Shown in pieces: positions 7,547-14,178 of a stretch of 16,192 bases of DNA (positions within the stretch are counted from its first letter, which is position 1; each line of letters begins with the position of its first letter). The notes beneath the pieces are model-generated. The model saw only the letters and a list, made by a program, of their open reading frames with translations. It ran no database searches and was not told the DNA's origin. The translations under genes were made by a program, and so were the position numbers. This DNA comes from Bacillota bacterium. GTDB taxonomy: Bacteria; Bacillota; Bacilli; Bacillales; Cytobacillaceae. The DNA lies in the NCBI GenBank assembly GCA_023389895.1, contig JAEWDX010000403.1, forward strand, positions 1-16,192. Reading direction: 5' to 3'.

Positions 7547-8977
7547 TCAAAAACACATTAATGATTCAGCAAATCTTTTAATTCCCTCATCAATAGTCAC
7601 TTCATTCTCTCTGGCAAATGTAAATCGAACAAATCCTTTTTGTGACCCTAAAATAGAACCAGGCACATAGATTACTCCTTTTTTTATTGATTCCTGCAGC
7701 AACTTTATTTCATCTACTTCCTTGTTAATCCTGCACCATATATGGATTCCACCGTTTGGAATATAAAAATTAACTTCATTTCGCATATAATATTTAAGAC
7801 TCTGTACCATCTGATCTCGTCTTTTCTGTAATTGCTCTCTTAAAAAAGAATTATGAGTTTCAAAATAGGTAGAACTAAGAAACTCATTGGCCATCCATTG
7901 TGAAAAGATTCCATGTCCAAAATCAATCTGTTGTTTTGCATCTGCTAATCTTTCTATAACGAGTTTTGGACCGATAATCCACCCTATTCTGAGACCGGAA
8001 GCAACAATTTTAGATAAGGAACTAATGTATAATACATTACCATTTGTATCCATGGATTTGAGTGTCTTTATCTTTTCTCCAGAAAAAGAAGTTAAGCTAT
8101 ACGGATCATCCTCTACCACTGGAATCCTATATTCCGATGAAATCTCTAATACCTTTTTACGACGATTTAAATGCATCAATGTTCCGGTTGGGTTTTGAAA
8201 GATTGGATTTAAAAATATCATTCTAATTTTGTGTTTTTTGTGTAAAGAAAGTAAATCATCTGGTCTTATTCCATCCTTATCAACTGGAAGAAGATGAACT
8301 TTAAGTCCTGCTGATTTAAAAATCGGAAGACTATAGCTATAAGACGGATCTTCTAAGGCAACAGCATCCCCAGGTTTTAACAAACATTGGGTTACCAAGT
8401 GTAATGCCTGCTGTGCACCCGAGGTAACTAGAATAGATGCAGGATTTGTTTCGATACTTCTATTTTTCCTAACATGATTTACAATCGTTTCTCTAAATGA
8501 AGCATTCCCTTGGGGATGATCATATCCTAACCCTTTCTGAAAAGTTACATTCGATAAAATCTCACGAAAAAAATCAACAGGAATTAGATCCTCCGACAAT
8601 TCTCCACTTGCAAAATTTATAAGATTACTTTCTTCTGTTTCCATTCTTATTTGTTGAGCAACAGGTATATTGGGTAAAAACGAACCAGCTTCAATATAAC
8701 GATTCCAGCTAGGGATACGTTTTTTGGTAATTTTCCATATGTCATTACTAATCATCGTACCGCTCCCTATTTTCCTAACAATAATCCCATTCGCTTCTAA
8801 TTCATCGTACGCTGTTACAACAGTACTTCTATTAACTTCTAACTCTTTTGCTAATGTACGCTCCGAAGGTAATGGTTTGTCTGGAGGAAATGAACCATCT
8901 GTAATTTGCTCTTCGATATATTTTGCAATTTGTCTATATAAAGGCATCTTATCTTTTCGATTTGGTTTCCAATCCAT
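7547..8977 (-). CDS. MocR family (GntR HTH + aminotransferase) transcriptional regulator
   Basis: A 476-residue fusion typical of the MocR family. The N-terminal GntR winged helix (~10-78) includes PLPSERTLAKELEVNRSTVV. The rest is a fold-type I aminotransferase domain from ~115, with QNPTG (261-265), EDDPYS (289-294), the PLP lysine in SSLSKIVASGLR (Lys323) and a carboxylate-binding Arg in FVRFTFA (Arg451). These key residues are all kept, so it probably binds PLP and senses an amine, amino acid or aldehyde adduct. The ATG at 8977 follows AAGGAAG. It sits between the two catabolic transcription units and is the best candidate to bind the 24-bp-period operators at 7288, 12002 and 12223. No copy of that repeat lies in its own leader (8978-9075). 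Confidence 0.93.
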   Translation of the reverse strand: MDWKPNRKDKMPLYRQIAKYIEEQITDGSFPPDKPLPSERTLAKELEVNRSTVVTAYDELEANGIIVRKIGSGTMISNDIWKITKKRIPSWNRYIEAGSFLPNIPVAQQIRMETEESNLINFASGELSEDLIPVDFFREILSNVTFQKGLGYDHPQGNASFRETIVNHVRKNRSIETNPASILVTSGAQQALHLVTQCLLKPGDAVALEDPSYSYSLPIFKSAGLKVHLLPVDKDGIRPDDLLSLHKKHKIRMIFLNPIFQNPTGTLMHLNRRKKVLEISSEYRIPVVEDDPYSLTSFSGEKIKTLKSMDTNGNVLYISSLSKIVASGLRIGWIIGPKLVIERLADAKQQIDFGHGIFSQWMANEFLSSTYFETHNSFLREQLQKRRDQMVQSLKYYMRNEVNFYIPNGGIHIWCRINKEVDEIKLLQESIKKGVIYVPGSILGSQKGFVRFTFARENEVTIDEGIKRFAESLMCF

Positions 8978-9075
8978 ACCTGATACTTCCTTTTTTGAGA
9001 TGATATCTTATATTATACTTCTAAAAAAGTTTTTAATAGGTATTAAATCATTTTTTATAGAACAAGGATGAGATT

Positions 9076-9140
9076 AATCGAGTAGGAGAAGCCACCCGAT
9101 CTCTCACACCACCGGATAAACTCCTCCTTGCTGGACGCAC
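9076..9140 (-). mobile_element. Internally deleted group IIC intron remnant (5' tip joined to domain V/VI 3' end)
   Basis: On the minus strand the element starts GTGCGTCCAGCAAGG, which fits the GUGYG 5' end of group II introns and resembles the IIC intron of Oceanobacillus iheyensis (from memory). It ends GGTGGTGTGAGAG then CTCCTACTCGATT, the 3' half of domain V and the end of domain VI in that class. Domains I-IV and any reverse-transcriptase gene are missing; 65 nt remain of an element normally over 400 nt. It lies directly after the T-run of the terminator at 9143-9172, and IIC introns are known to insert behind terminator hairpins. It cannot splice. Confidence 0.75.
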
Positions 9141-9142
9141 CC

Positions 9143-9172
9143 AAAAAGGCTTTACTCAAAAAGAGTAAAACC
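9143..9172 (-). terminator. Intrinsic terminator of the benE-like/flavoprotein operon
   Basis: Minus-strand GGTTTTACTC (9172-9163) pairs fully with GAGTAAAGCC (9157-9148), with one U-G, over a TTTTT loop, followed by TTTTT. It lies 45 bp beyond the flavoprotein stop codon. It is also the likely target hairpin of the adjacent group IIC intron remnant. Confidence 0.85.
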
Positions 9173-9216
9173 TTCAAAATATGCCAGTTCGGGACAATTC
9201 GAGACCACTGGCAAAC

Positions 9217-10263
9217 TCAGTTCTCTAATTGTTTTACTGTTGGAGTTAAATTTAATAAAAAATAACCTTCTCTCAGCCTTCTAAACGAATCACTTCCCTC
9301 AATAAATGCCTGCCCTGCAGAATAGAGCATATCTGCATGTACTACTTTTAATGTTAGCTTGACTACTTCTAACCGAGTCAATAATAAATCCTTACAGACT
9401 GCTGTTAAATCAGTTAATTCTGTATATTCACTTATTTTATTACGGATATACTGAACATCATTGATTAATTCCTTTGGTTGAGGAGTTAGCTTCTCATGTG
9501 CTCCTAGATTAAGTTCATAAGTCTTTTCAATTTGATTAATTGAAGCATTTGATACACCTAAACCTAAGGGGATTTGGTAAAATGCTAATGTTGGGCGGAC
9601 TTGCTCAATAAATTCATCTGCTTCTTCAGTAATAACCCATTTATCTGGCACGAACACATTATGAAAGTCGCACGAATATGTTGCGCTGCCATTTAATGCA
9701 ATAAAATTTATTTTTCTTTCTAACACTAAACCTTCTATATTTACAGGCAGCAAACACATTACTCGTTTGTGATCATTTACGGAAGCTATAATAACTACCC
9801 AGTGATTATCTCCTAAATTCGAGACATTTGGTAAATTACCAGATATATTAAATCCACCATCTGTCCGCTCTGCTTTTAAACGAATCGTTTCTATACCTGC
9901 ATAATATTTTAATGCGTTAGACAACCCTGTTCCACCAAATATTTCTCCTCGTTCAAGTAATGGTAGAAGCTCATTTTTTATATAAGAATTTTTGCTCAAC
10001 CTCACTGAGGCTAAAGTTCCTAAATGACACCATAATAAAAAAGCGGTTGTCATACAAACTTTTGCAGTCTCTTCTATCAATTCGAGCTCTCGAATCCGAA
10101 TTTTTATCTCATCTAAAGTACTTGAAGTGAAAAAGCCAGAATGCCCTACCTTATTCAGAAACTCTTCAGGGTAAAAAGCCTCCTCATCTATTTTTCTAAC
10201 AAACGGTAATAGTCTTTCATTGATAATTTTTATAAGTTTTTCTTTATCTAAATTAGACTCCAT
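9217..10263 (-). CDS. Acyl-CoA dehydrogenase-like flavoprotein
   Basis: A 348-residue protein with the acyl-CoA dehydrogenase layout: helical N-terminus (~10-105), a beta domain from ~110 with GGTGLSN, SGNLPNVSNLGD (141-152) and VFVPDKWV (204-210), and a helical C-terminus ending in FRRLREGYFLLNLTPT. It is shorter than the usual ~380 residues. I see no clear catalytic Glu in the expected C-terminal place. That fits the relatives that act as flavin monooxygenases or oxidases (DszC, SfnB, nitroalkane-oxidase types) as well as a true dehydrogenase. It would oxidise a small molecule in the cytoplasm using FAD or FMN. The ATG at 10263 follows GGGGGT. It lies 47 bp after the BenE-like transporter on the same transcript, which suggests it acts on the imported compound. 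The reaction is unknown. Confidence 0.75.
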   Translation of the reverse strand: MESNLDKEKLIKIINERLLPFVRKIDEEAFYPEEFLNKVGHSGFFTSSTLDEIKIRIRELELIEETAKVCMTTAFLLWCHLGTLASVRLSKNSYIKNELLPLLERGEIFGGTGLSNALKYYAGIETIRLKAERTDGGFNISGNLPNVSNLGDNHWVVIIASVNDHKRVMCLLPVNIEGLVLERKINFIALNGSATYSCDFHNVFVPDKWVITEEADEFIEQVRPTLAFYQIPLGLGVSNASINQIEKTYELNLGAHEKLTPQPKELINDVQYIRNKISEYTELTDLTAVCKDLLLTRLEVVKLTLKVVHADMLYSAGQAFIEGSDSFRRLREGYFLLNLTPTVKQLEN

Positions 10264-10310
10264 AATCTCTACCCCCTAATCATTCATATAACGTACTTCA
10301 AATCTATTAT

Positions 10311-11549
10311 TTATGCTGTTCTTTTTCCCTTCTGCTTCGCATCATTAAGTGAAGCTTTTTCGATGTATCTAGCTATAAGAGTACCAACGAGCAAGGAACA
10401 CAACGGAGCGCTTATATTAAAAATTGATATATTTGATAACGCAATTATATAGGCAAAAGCCGTGCTTATTTTCATGGAAGGTGTTGAAAAGCTTTGGTTA
10501 AGGCTATTTCCGAAAACACCAAGAAGGGAGAACCCAACAATAATTGAAATAAACTCATTCGGTAGCGTTTGTATGAGAGGGATTAATTTCCACGAAAGCA
10601 ATCCAAAAATAAAAAGGAGGATACCTGCTACAATCGCACCCATATACCTTTTTTCCTTAGGACCAGCGTCTTCACCTGAACAAATAACAGTAGCCATTCC
10701 TGCTACATTTGCCGACTGACCTCCAAAAAGGCTTGATAGAATCGAGAATAATCCTCCTACTGAAATCAATTTATTTACAGGAGCTCGATAGTTATTTTGT
10801 TCTAATGCACCAATTGCCACAGCTGCATCATTACTTAAAATAATCAGGGCAAGTGGAATAGAAATAGAAATAAAACTAACAATATTAAACTCTGGTACCT
10901 GGAATTGAGGTAAAAATGCTCCTGTCGTCACCTCAGGACTACTCAAAGGATAGAATAAAATTAACATCATAAAACCAACTACAATTGCTGCGATCACAGG
11001 AGGAACTCTTGTCTGCCATCTGCTTAATAAAAAAAAGGTTACGAGAGAAGCAAGCCCTACAAGTAATAGCTCATTAATAGAGACAACGAAATTCACCATA
11101 TATTTTGTAATCATTCCTGCTAGCATAGCTGAGATGATTGCTTTAGGTACTAAGTTAATTAGCTTTGTAAAAACACCGATAGAGCCAATTAGTAGCATTA
11201 CTATTCCTGAAAGCATATAGGCCCCAATTAATTCATGAAAAGTAAATTGATGGGTCATTGTAGCAAGAAAGGCAACGCCTGTAAGCGAATGCCCTCCTAC
11301 AATTGGAATCTTGTAATATAAAGGAAGGATGATCCCTAATATTCCACCAAAAACATAGACAGAAAACATCCATAAAAACGTCTGTTCATTCGTAAAGTTT
11401 CCATTTGAAGCGGCTTCTAATATGAGAGCAGACGGTCCAGTGATCACAAATATTCCTGCAATAATCCCACTTGAACAATTCTTCGTATTTAAATCACCTA
11501 TTGGTGATCCCTTCCTCTTACGTTTAAATGTCTCTATACCCCTATTCAT
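10311..11549 (-). CDS. BenE family (benzoate/H+ symporter-like) membrane transporter
   Basis: A 412-residue permease with about 11-12 hydrophobic segments. It has GGHSLTGVAFLATM (85-98), LIGAYMLSGIVMLLIGS and, in the second half, APVNKLISVGGLFS followed by FGGQSANVAGMATVICSGED. This pattern corresponds to the BenE family, whose characterised member imports benzoate with protons, and which is distantly related to NCS2 nucleobase carriers. The ATG at 11549 follows AAGGAG. It shares a transcript with the flavoprotein gene 47 bp downstream, and probably with the 88-codon gene upstream. I infer uptake of an aromatic or heterocyclic acid, or a nucleobase-like compound; benzoate itself is doubtful because no ring-degradation genes are present. 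Confidence 0.82.
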   Translation of the reverse strand: MNRGIETFKRKRKGSPIGDLNTKNCSSGIIAGIFVITGPSALILEAASNGNFTNEQTFLWMFSVYVFGGILGIILPLYYKIPIVGGHSLTGVAFLATMTHQFTFHELIGAYMLSGIVMLLIGSIGVFTKLINLVPKAIISAMLAGMITKYMVNFVVSINELLLVGLASLVTFFLLSRWQTRVPPVIAAIVVGFMMLILFYPLSSPEVTTGAFLPQFQVPEFNIVSFISISIPLALIILSNDAAVAIGALEQNNYRAPVNKLISVGGLFSILSSLFGGQSANVAGMATVICSGEDAGPKEKRYMGAIVAGILLFIFGLLSWKLIPLIQTLPNEFISIIVGFSLLGVFGNSLNQSFSTPSMKISTAFAYIIALSNISIFNISAPLCSLLVGTLIARYIEKASLNDAKQKGKRTA

Positions 11550-11704
11550 ACATAATCTCCTTTTTCAAGCCAATAACTGAAAATTCCATGTCTAATCGTA
11601 AGAAAACTCTACATTTTACATACTAGTAGAAGTAAAAACTCCTATTACCAAACAATAAAAGAAGGCCATTTCAAAAAAGCTGAAAAAGGAAAATATATTA
11701 TTGA

Positions 11705-11971
11705 TTACTGCCAATTAGGTGTCTTAGATAGTTCATTTAATGCCATGACAACATTAATCATAAATAATGCTATAACAATTGGTACAAGAAGGAAAAAACC
11801 TTTTCCTAACTTCATCTTAATAATTGCAGCATAGTAGCCACAAAAAAATAAAACGATACAGGAAGCAATTAACATAACTAGTAAAGCAATATACATAAAG
11901 TTATCACTCTTTTCACTTACAAAATTAAATAGCTTATTAGAAAGAACAACATCTTGCCGAGCTACACTCAT
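11705..11971 (-). CDS. Small two-span membrane protein, unknown family
   Basis: Up to 88 residues, with two hydrophobic spans (about 26-47 and 58-76) separated by a short basic loop (IIKMKLGKG) and a polar C-terminus. I do not recognise it. It precedes the BenE-like gene by 155 bp with no terminator between, so it may be an accessory subunit of that transporter. The start is uncertain. The ATG at 11971 has no ribosome binding site, and the candidate -10 hexamers lie directly upstream of it (TATTAT 11982-11977; TATGAT 11979-11974). Either the message is leaderless, or translation begins at Met26 (11896), which keeps both spans and has a weak GAAAAGAG upstream. It follows predicted operator B. 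Confidence 0.6.
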   Translation of the reverse strand: MSVARQDVVLSNKLFNFVSEKSDNFMYIALLVMLIASCIVLFFCGYYAAIIKMKLGKGFFLLVPIVIALFMINVVMALNELSKTPNWQ

Positions 11972-12001
11972 TTATCATAATAAATTTGACTGTTTTTAAA
12001 C

Positions 12002-12034
12002 CATCCATTTCTTTGTTTTTCTCCCCATCCATTT
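12002..12034 (-). promoter_or_regulatory. Predicted MocR operator B: direct repeat with 24-bp period
   Basis: Two identical minus-strand copies of AAATGGATG, at 12034-12026 and 12010-12002, start exactly 24 bp apart, as at operator A. It lies upstream of the 88-codon gene and the BenE-like operon. A TATGAT hexamer at 11979-11974 is 22 nt downstream, the same distance as at operators A and C, although that would place the RNA start inside the longest reading frame. Confidence 0.65.
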
Positions 12035-12222
12035 GCTCCTTGAAGTATCAAAAAGTGGGGTTGGTTCCCCCTACACCACACTACTAGAGCAATTAAAAGA
12101 GAGCTTTCTTTTATATACCAATACTACAAAAAAGGAATACATTGACTCTAAAAAGGAAAACGATGTAGTTTCGTAAAGTGAGCTTAATCAGTGTGGTTTT
12201 TCATCTCGTTAATGCAGGATAA
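12035..12222. other. Gene-free stretch between the divergent operators
   Basis: I see no gene here. A small hairpin (GGGG 12057-12060, CCCC 12067-12070) has no T-run and is not a convincing terminator. TTGACT at 12142-12147 resembles a -35 but has no matching -10. The region separates minus-strand operator B from plus-strand operator C. Confidence 0.4.
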
Positions 12223-12255
12223 AAGTGGATGGGATAATTTATCGAAAAATGGACC
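12223..12255 (+). promoter_or_regulatory. Predicted MocR operator C: direct repeat with 24-bp period
   Basis: Plus-strand AAGTGGATG (12223-12231) and AAATGGACC (12247-12255) start exactly 24 bp apart. The second copy deviates at its last two bases from the AA(A/G)TGGATG seen in operators A and B. The pair is oriented toward the plus-strand gene at 12346, as operators A and B are toward their own genes. Confidence 0.55.
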
Positions 12256-12277
12256 TATACAATCATTTTATTTGTTT

Positions 12278-12283
12278 TATAAT
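12278..12283 (+). promoter_or_regulatory. Predicted -10 element for the 64-codon membrane gene
   Basis: A perfect TATAAT, 22 nt beyond operator C, the same spacing as at operator A. A -35 at 17-bp spacing would be CTATAC, a poor match, so activation by a protein bound at the operator is plausible. The start would be near 12290. Confidence 0.55.
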
Positions 12284-12345
12284 TTTTAGTTAATCGAATC
12301 ATAAAGTCTCAGGAATTTTCCGTATCAATAATAATGAGGTGGATA

Positions 12346-12540
12346 ATGAAATATTTAATTGCTCCTATCTTAATAATTTCTATAATAGCATTAATCGGAA
12401 CCCTACTGCTCACTAGGGAAAATGATGAAAATTATAGCAGCTCTACGAAAAAAAACATTACAAACCTTACTTCCATCTATGTTGTTGTAATTCTTTTGTG
12501 TTTAATTATTTTAGGTGTGTATATTTGTTTTCTATTCTGA
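12346..12540 (+). CDS. Small two-span membrane protein, unknown family
   Basis: A 64-residue protein with two hydrophobic helices (about 3-23 and 45-63) joined by a charged, polar loop (TRENDENYSSSTKKNITN). I chose ATG 12346 because GAGGTGG precedes it, though only three bases away; the in-frame ATG at 12334 has no ribosome binding site and would add four residues. I do not recognise the family. It is the only intact plus-strand gene here and has its own predicted promoter and operator C, so it is likely to belong to the same regulon as the BenE-like and trpF-like units. It converges on ywbE, with a shared terminator between them. Confidence 0.55.
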   Translation: MKYLIAPILIISIIALIGTLLLTRENDENYSSSTKKNITNLTSIYVVVILLCLIILGVYICFLF

Positions 12541-12592
12541 TATAAAATAACTGACAACCATTACTGTTATATTTCACAATTTTTTAAAAGGA

Positions 12593-12634
12593 ATAATAAA
12601 AAAGCATTCTGGGAACAGTCCTATGAATGCTTTT
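12593..12634 (-). terminator. Intrinsic terminator between ywbE and the convergent small gene
   Basis: AAAAGCATTC (12600-12609) and GAATGCTTTT (12625-12634) form a perfect 10-bp stem with a 15-nt loop. On the minus strand TTTTTTATTATT trails it, which suits ywbE. The plus-strand tail is weaker, but may also serve the 64-codon gene. Confidence 0.8.
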
Positions 12635-12643
12635 ACACTTCTT

Positions 12644-12841
12644 TTATTTAGTGTGAATTTCCTTGACGCGTCCAATCTGTCCATCTTTTAACCTGACTTT
12701 AATACCGTGAGGATGGATGCTTGACTTTGTAAGAATATCTTTCACTACGCCCCTAGTAAGCTTTCCTGTTTTTTGATCCTTTTTTAAAACAACATCAACA
12801 TCCATGCCTTGTAATACGTCACTCCGATTTTGTCCGTTCAT
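12644..12841 (-). CDS. ywbE: YwbE family protein
   Basis: A 65-residue protein closely resembling Bacillus YwbE: it opens MNGQNRSDV, has a GMDVDVVLKKDQ segment, then LTRGVVKDILT and HPHGIKVRLKDGQIGRVKEI. It is a small, probably beta-rich cytoplasmic protein whose function is not established. Its ATG shares one base with the stop of the preceding gene (TAATG), so the two are translationally coupled. A terminator follows closely. Confidence 0.9.
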   Translation of the reverse strand: MNGQNRSDVLQGMDVDVVLKKDQKTGKLTRGVVKDILTKSSIHPHGIKVRLKDGQIGRVKEIHTK

Positions 12842-13035
12842 TAAACACCCATTTTTCTACGTGTATTGCTTGGTTTTTTCGTTTGCTGGCTTTTCATTTT
12901 TTTTGCTGAAACATCGGTATTTTTGATTCCTTTACCGGCGGAAGACTGGTTCTTTTTGATTTCAAGCTGCTGTTTCATTGCCTCTTGCAGGCTGATTTTC
13001 TTTTTTGGTGCTTCGGATTGATTATTCTCGGTCAT
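12841..13035 (-). CDS. Small basic, low-complexity protein coupled to ywbE
   Basis: Sixty-four residues, rich in Lys, Gln, Ser and Asn, with no hydrophobic core. An amphipathic stretch, KKISLQEAMKQQLEIKK (12-28), is followed by a disordered basic tail ending in TRRKMGV. The ATG at 13035 follows AAGGTGG. Its stop overlaps the ywbE start by one base, which supports both as real genes in one operon. The composition suggests nucleic-acid or ribosome binding, but that is inference. I do not recognise a named family. Confidence 0.7.
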   Translation of the reverse strand: MTENNQSEAPKKKISLQEAMKQQLEIKKNQSSAGKGIKNTDVSAKKMKSQQTKKPSNTRRKMGV

Positions 13036-13281
13036 AAATAAATTCCACCTTATTGAATATGATAGTTAGTCCAGTATAATCTATTTTCGCTAATCTGTAA
13101 AAAGAGCATGATAGTAAAAATTGAATTAAAAAGTTAAAAAGGCAGTACCCCTTATGAAGGAATTACCCAATAATAAATATAAAGTTATCCTCATAACAAA
13201 ATCATCTTTTAGAACTTTATTTTCAAAAACGCAATATTTTCCACATAGATATCACATAACTATTATACAAAATAACAAGAT

Positions 13282-13848
13282 TTAAACCCTTAACAAGCCA
13301 CGGAATCCCCTGCCAGCATAGTAGGACTCTGCTCCATTGTGATACACAAAGACAGTGTCGAAGCGACGATCACAAAAGAGTGCCCCACCTAGATTTCTAA
13401 TTTTAGCAGGTGTTTTCACCCAGCTTGATGTTTTCGTATCGAACTTTCCAAGCTTCTGTAGCTCCCGGTATTGTTCTTCCGTTAAAATCTCAATCCCCAT
13501 GTCAGCAGCCATATCAGTAGCGCTATTTTGTGGTTTATGTGCTTTCCTTGACTCTAGTGCTTCACGGTCGTAACAAATACTTCTGCGGCCTTTAGGACTT
13601 TCCGCTGAACAATCATAAAAAACATACTCGCCTGCCTCTTTATCATGACCAATCACATCAGGTTCGCCGCTCGTTCTTTCCATTTCATTAAGCGACCATA
13701 GTTTTTCTGGATTCATTTCAAGCTTGGCTTGTACAACAGCCCATTCAAGATCCTTATGGCGGTCCAGGTTTTTCTCAAAACGTACTTTCAATATTCCTAG
13801 TAATTCTTCACTTTGTTCTGGAGACAAATGTCTTTTTTCATTTTTCAT
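13282..13848 (-). CDS. DUF4256 domain protein
   Basis: A 188-residue protein recognised as DUF4256 from its conserved stretches: LEWAVVQAKLEMNPEKLWSL (39-58), EMERTSGEPDVIGHD, YVFYDCSAESPKGRRSICYD (74-93), MGIEILTEEQYRELQ and a C-terminus with GGALFCDRRFDTVFVYHNGA. No signal peptide or membrane span, so it is cytoplasmic. Conserved Cys, Asp, Arg and His residues hint at an enzyme, but no activity is established. ATG 13848 follows AAGGGG. It stands alone: the 246 bp to the next gene show neither a clear terminator nor a promoter I can defend. Confidence 0.9.
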   Translation of the reverse strand: MKNEKRHLSPEQSEELLGILKVRFEKNLDRHKDLEWAVVQAKLEMNPEKLWSLNEMERTSGEPDVIGHDKEAGEYVFYDCSAESPKGRRSICYDREALESRKAHKPQNSATDMAADMGIEILTEEQYRELQKLGKFDTKTSSWVKTPAKIRNLGGALFCDRRFDTVFVYHNGAESYYAGRGFRGLLRV

Positions 13849-13976
13849 ACTAAAACCCCTTAACTATATTCGTAGAACCCAATCCCCTTAATTAATTCTA
13901 AAAATGATCTTTTTTTCAGCAACTAAAAAACACATGAAACTATTTGGTTTATTATAGACTTCATTCCTTGATTTTA

Positions 13977-14178
13977 CTATTTATTTTCTCTTTTAATGAC
14001 ATATTCAGCATCCTCTGGTTCTGCGATTGGACTTTCGTGGCAAATAACCATAATATCTGGATTAACTTTTTTACCAGCATGAATAATCCCCTGAATTTTT
14101 TCAACACAATCATCTAGAGTTAATGCTGTCTACGCCCCAATTGTTCCCTTCGTTGTTAATCCCATATGGGCTACTAAA
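13977..14178 (-). pseudogene. C-terminal fragment of a PEP-hydrolase-family TIM-barrel protein
   Basis: The minus strand encodes FLVAHMGLTTKGTIGA, then a stop (TAG, 14132-14130), then TALTLDDCVEKIQGII and PDIMVICHESPIAEPEDAEY, ending at TAG 13979-13977. This matches the last 60-70 residues of the phosphoenolpyruvate-hydrolase-like (Tm-1 N-terminal type) family, where the stop position is normally Lys (GAKTALTL) and the later motif is usually CHGGPI, here CHESPI. The N-terminal three quarters are gone, with the break near 14175-14185 against the phnE fragment. It is a dead gene with both truncation and a nonsense change. Confidence 0.75.

Noticed and set aside
12055..12071. Hairpin GGGG/CCCC as a terminator or second intron relic
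   Set aside because: The stem is only four to five pairs, there is no T-run, and no group II intron end motif is near it.
13355..13573. Plus-strand open frame inside the DUF4256 gene
   Set aside because: It is antisense to a well-conserved coding region, has no ribosome binding site, and its composition mirrors the real gene.
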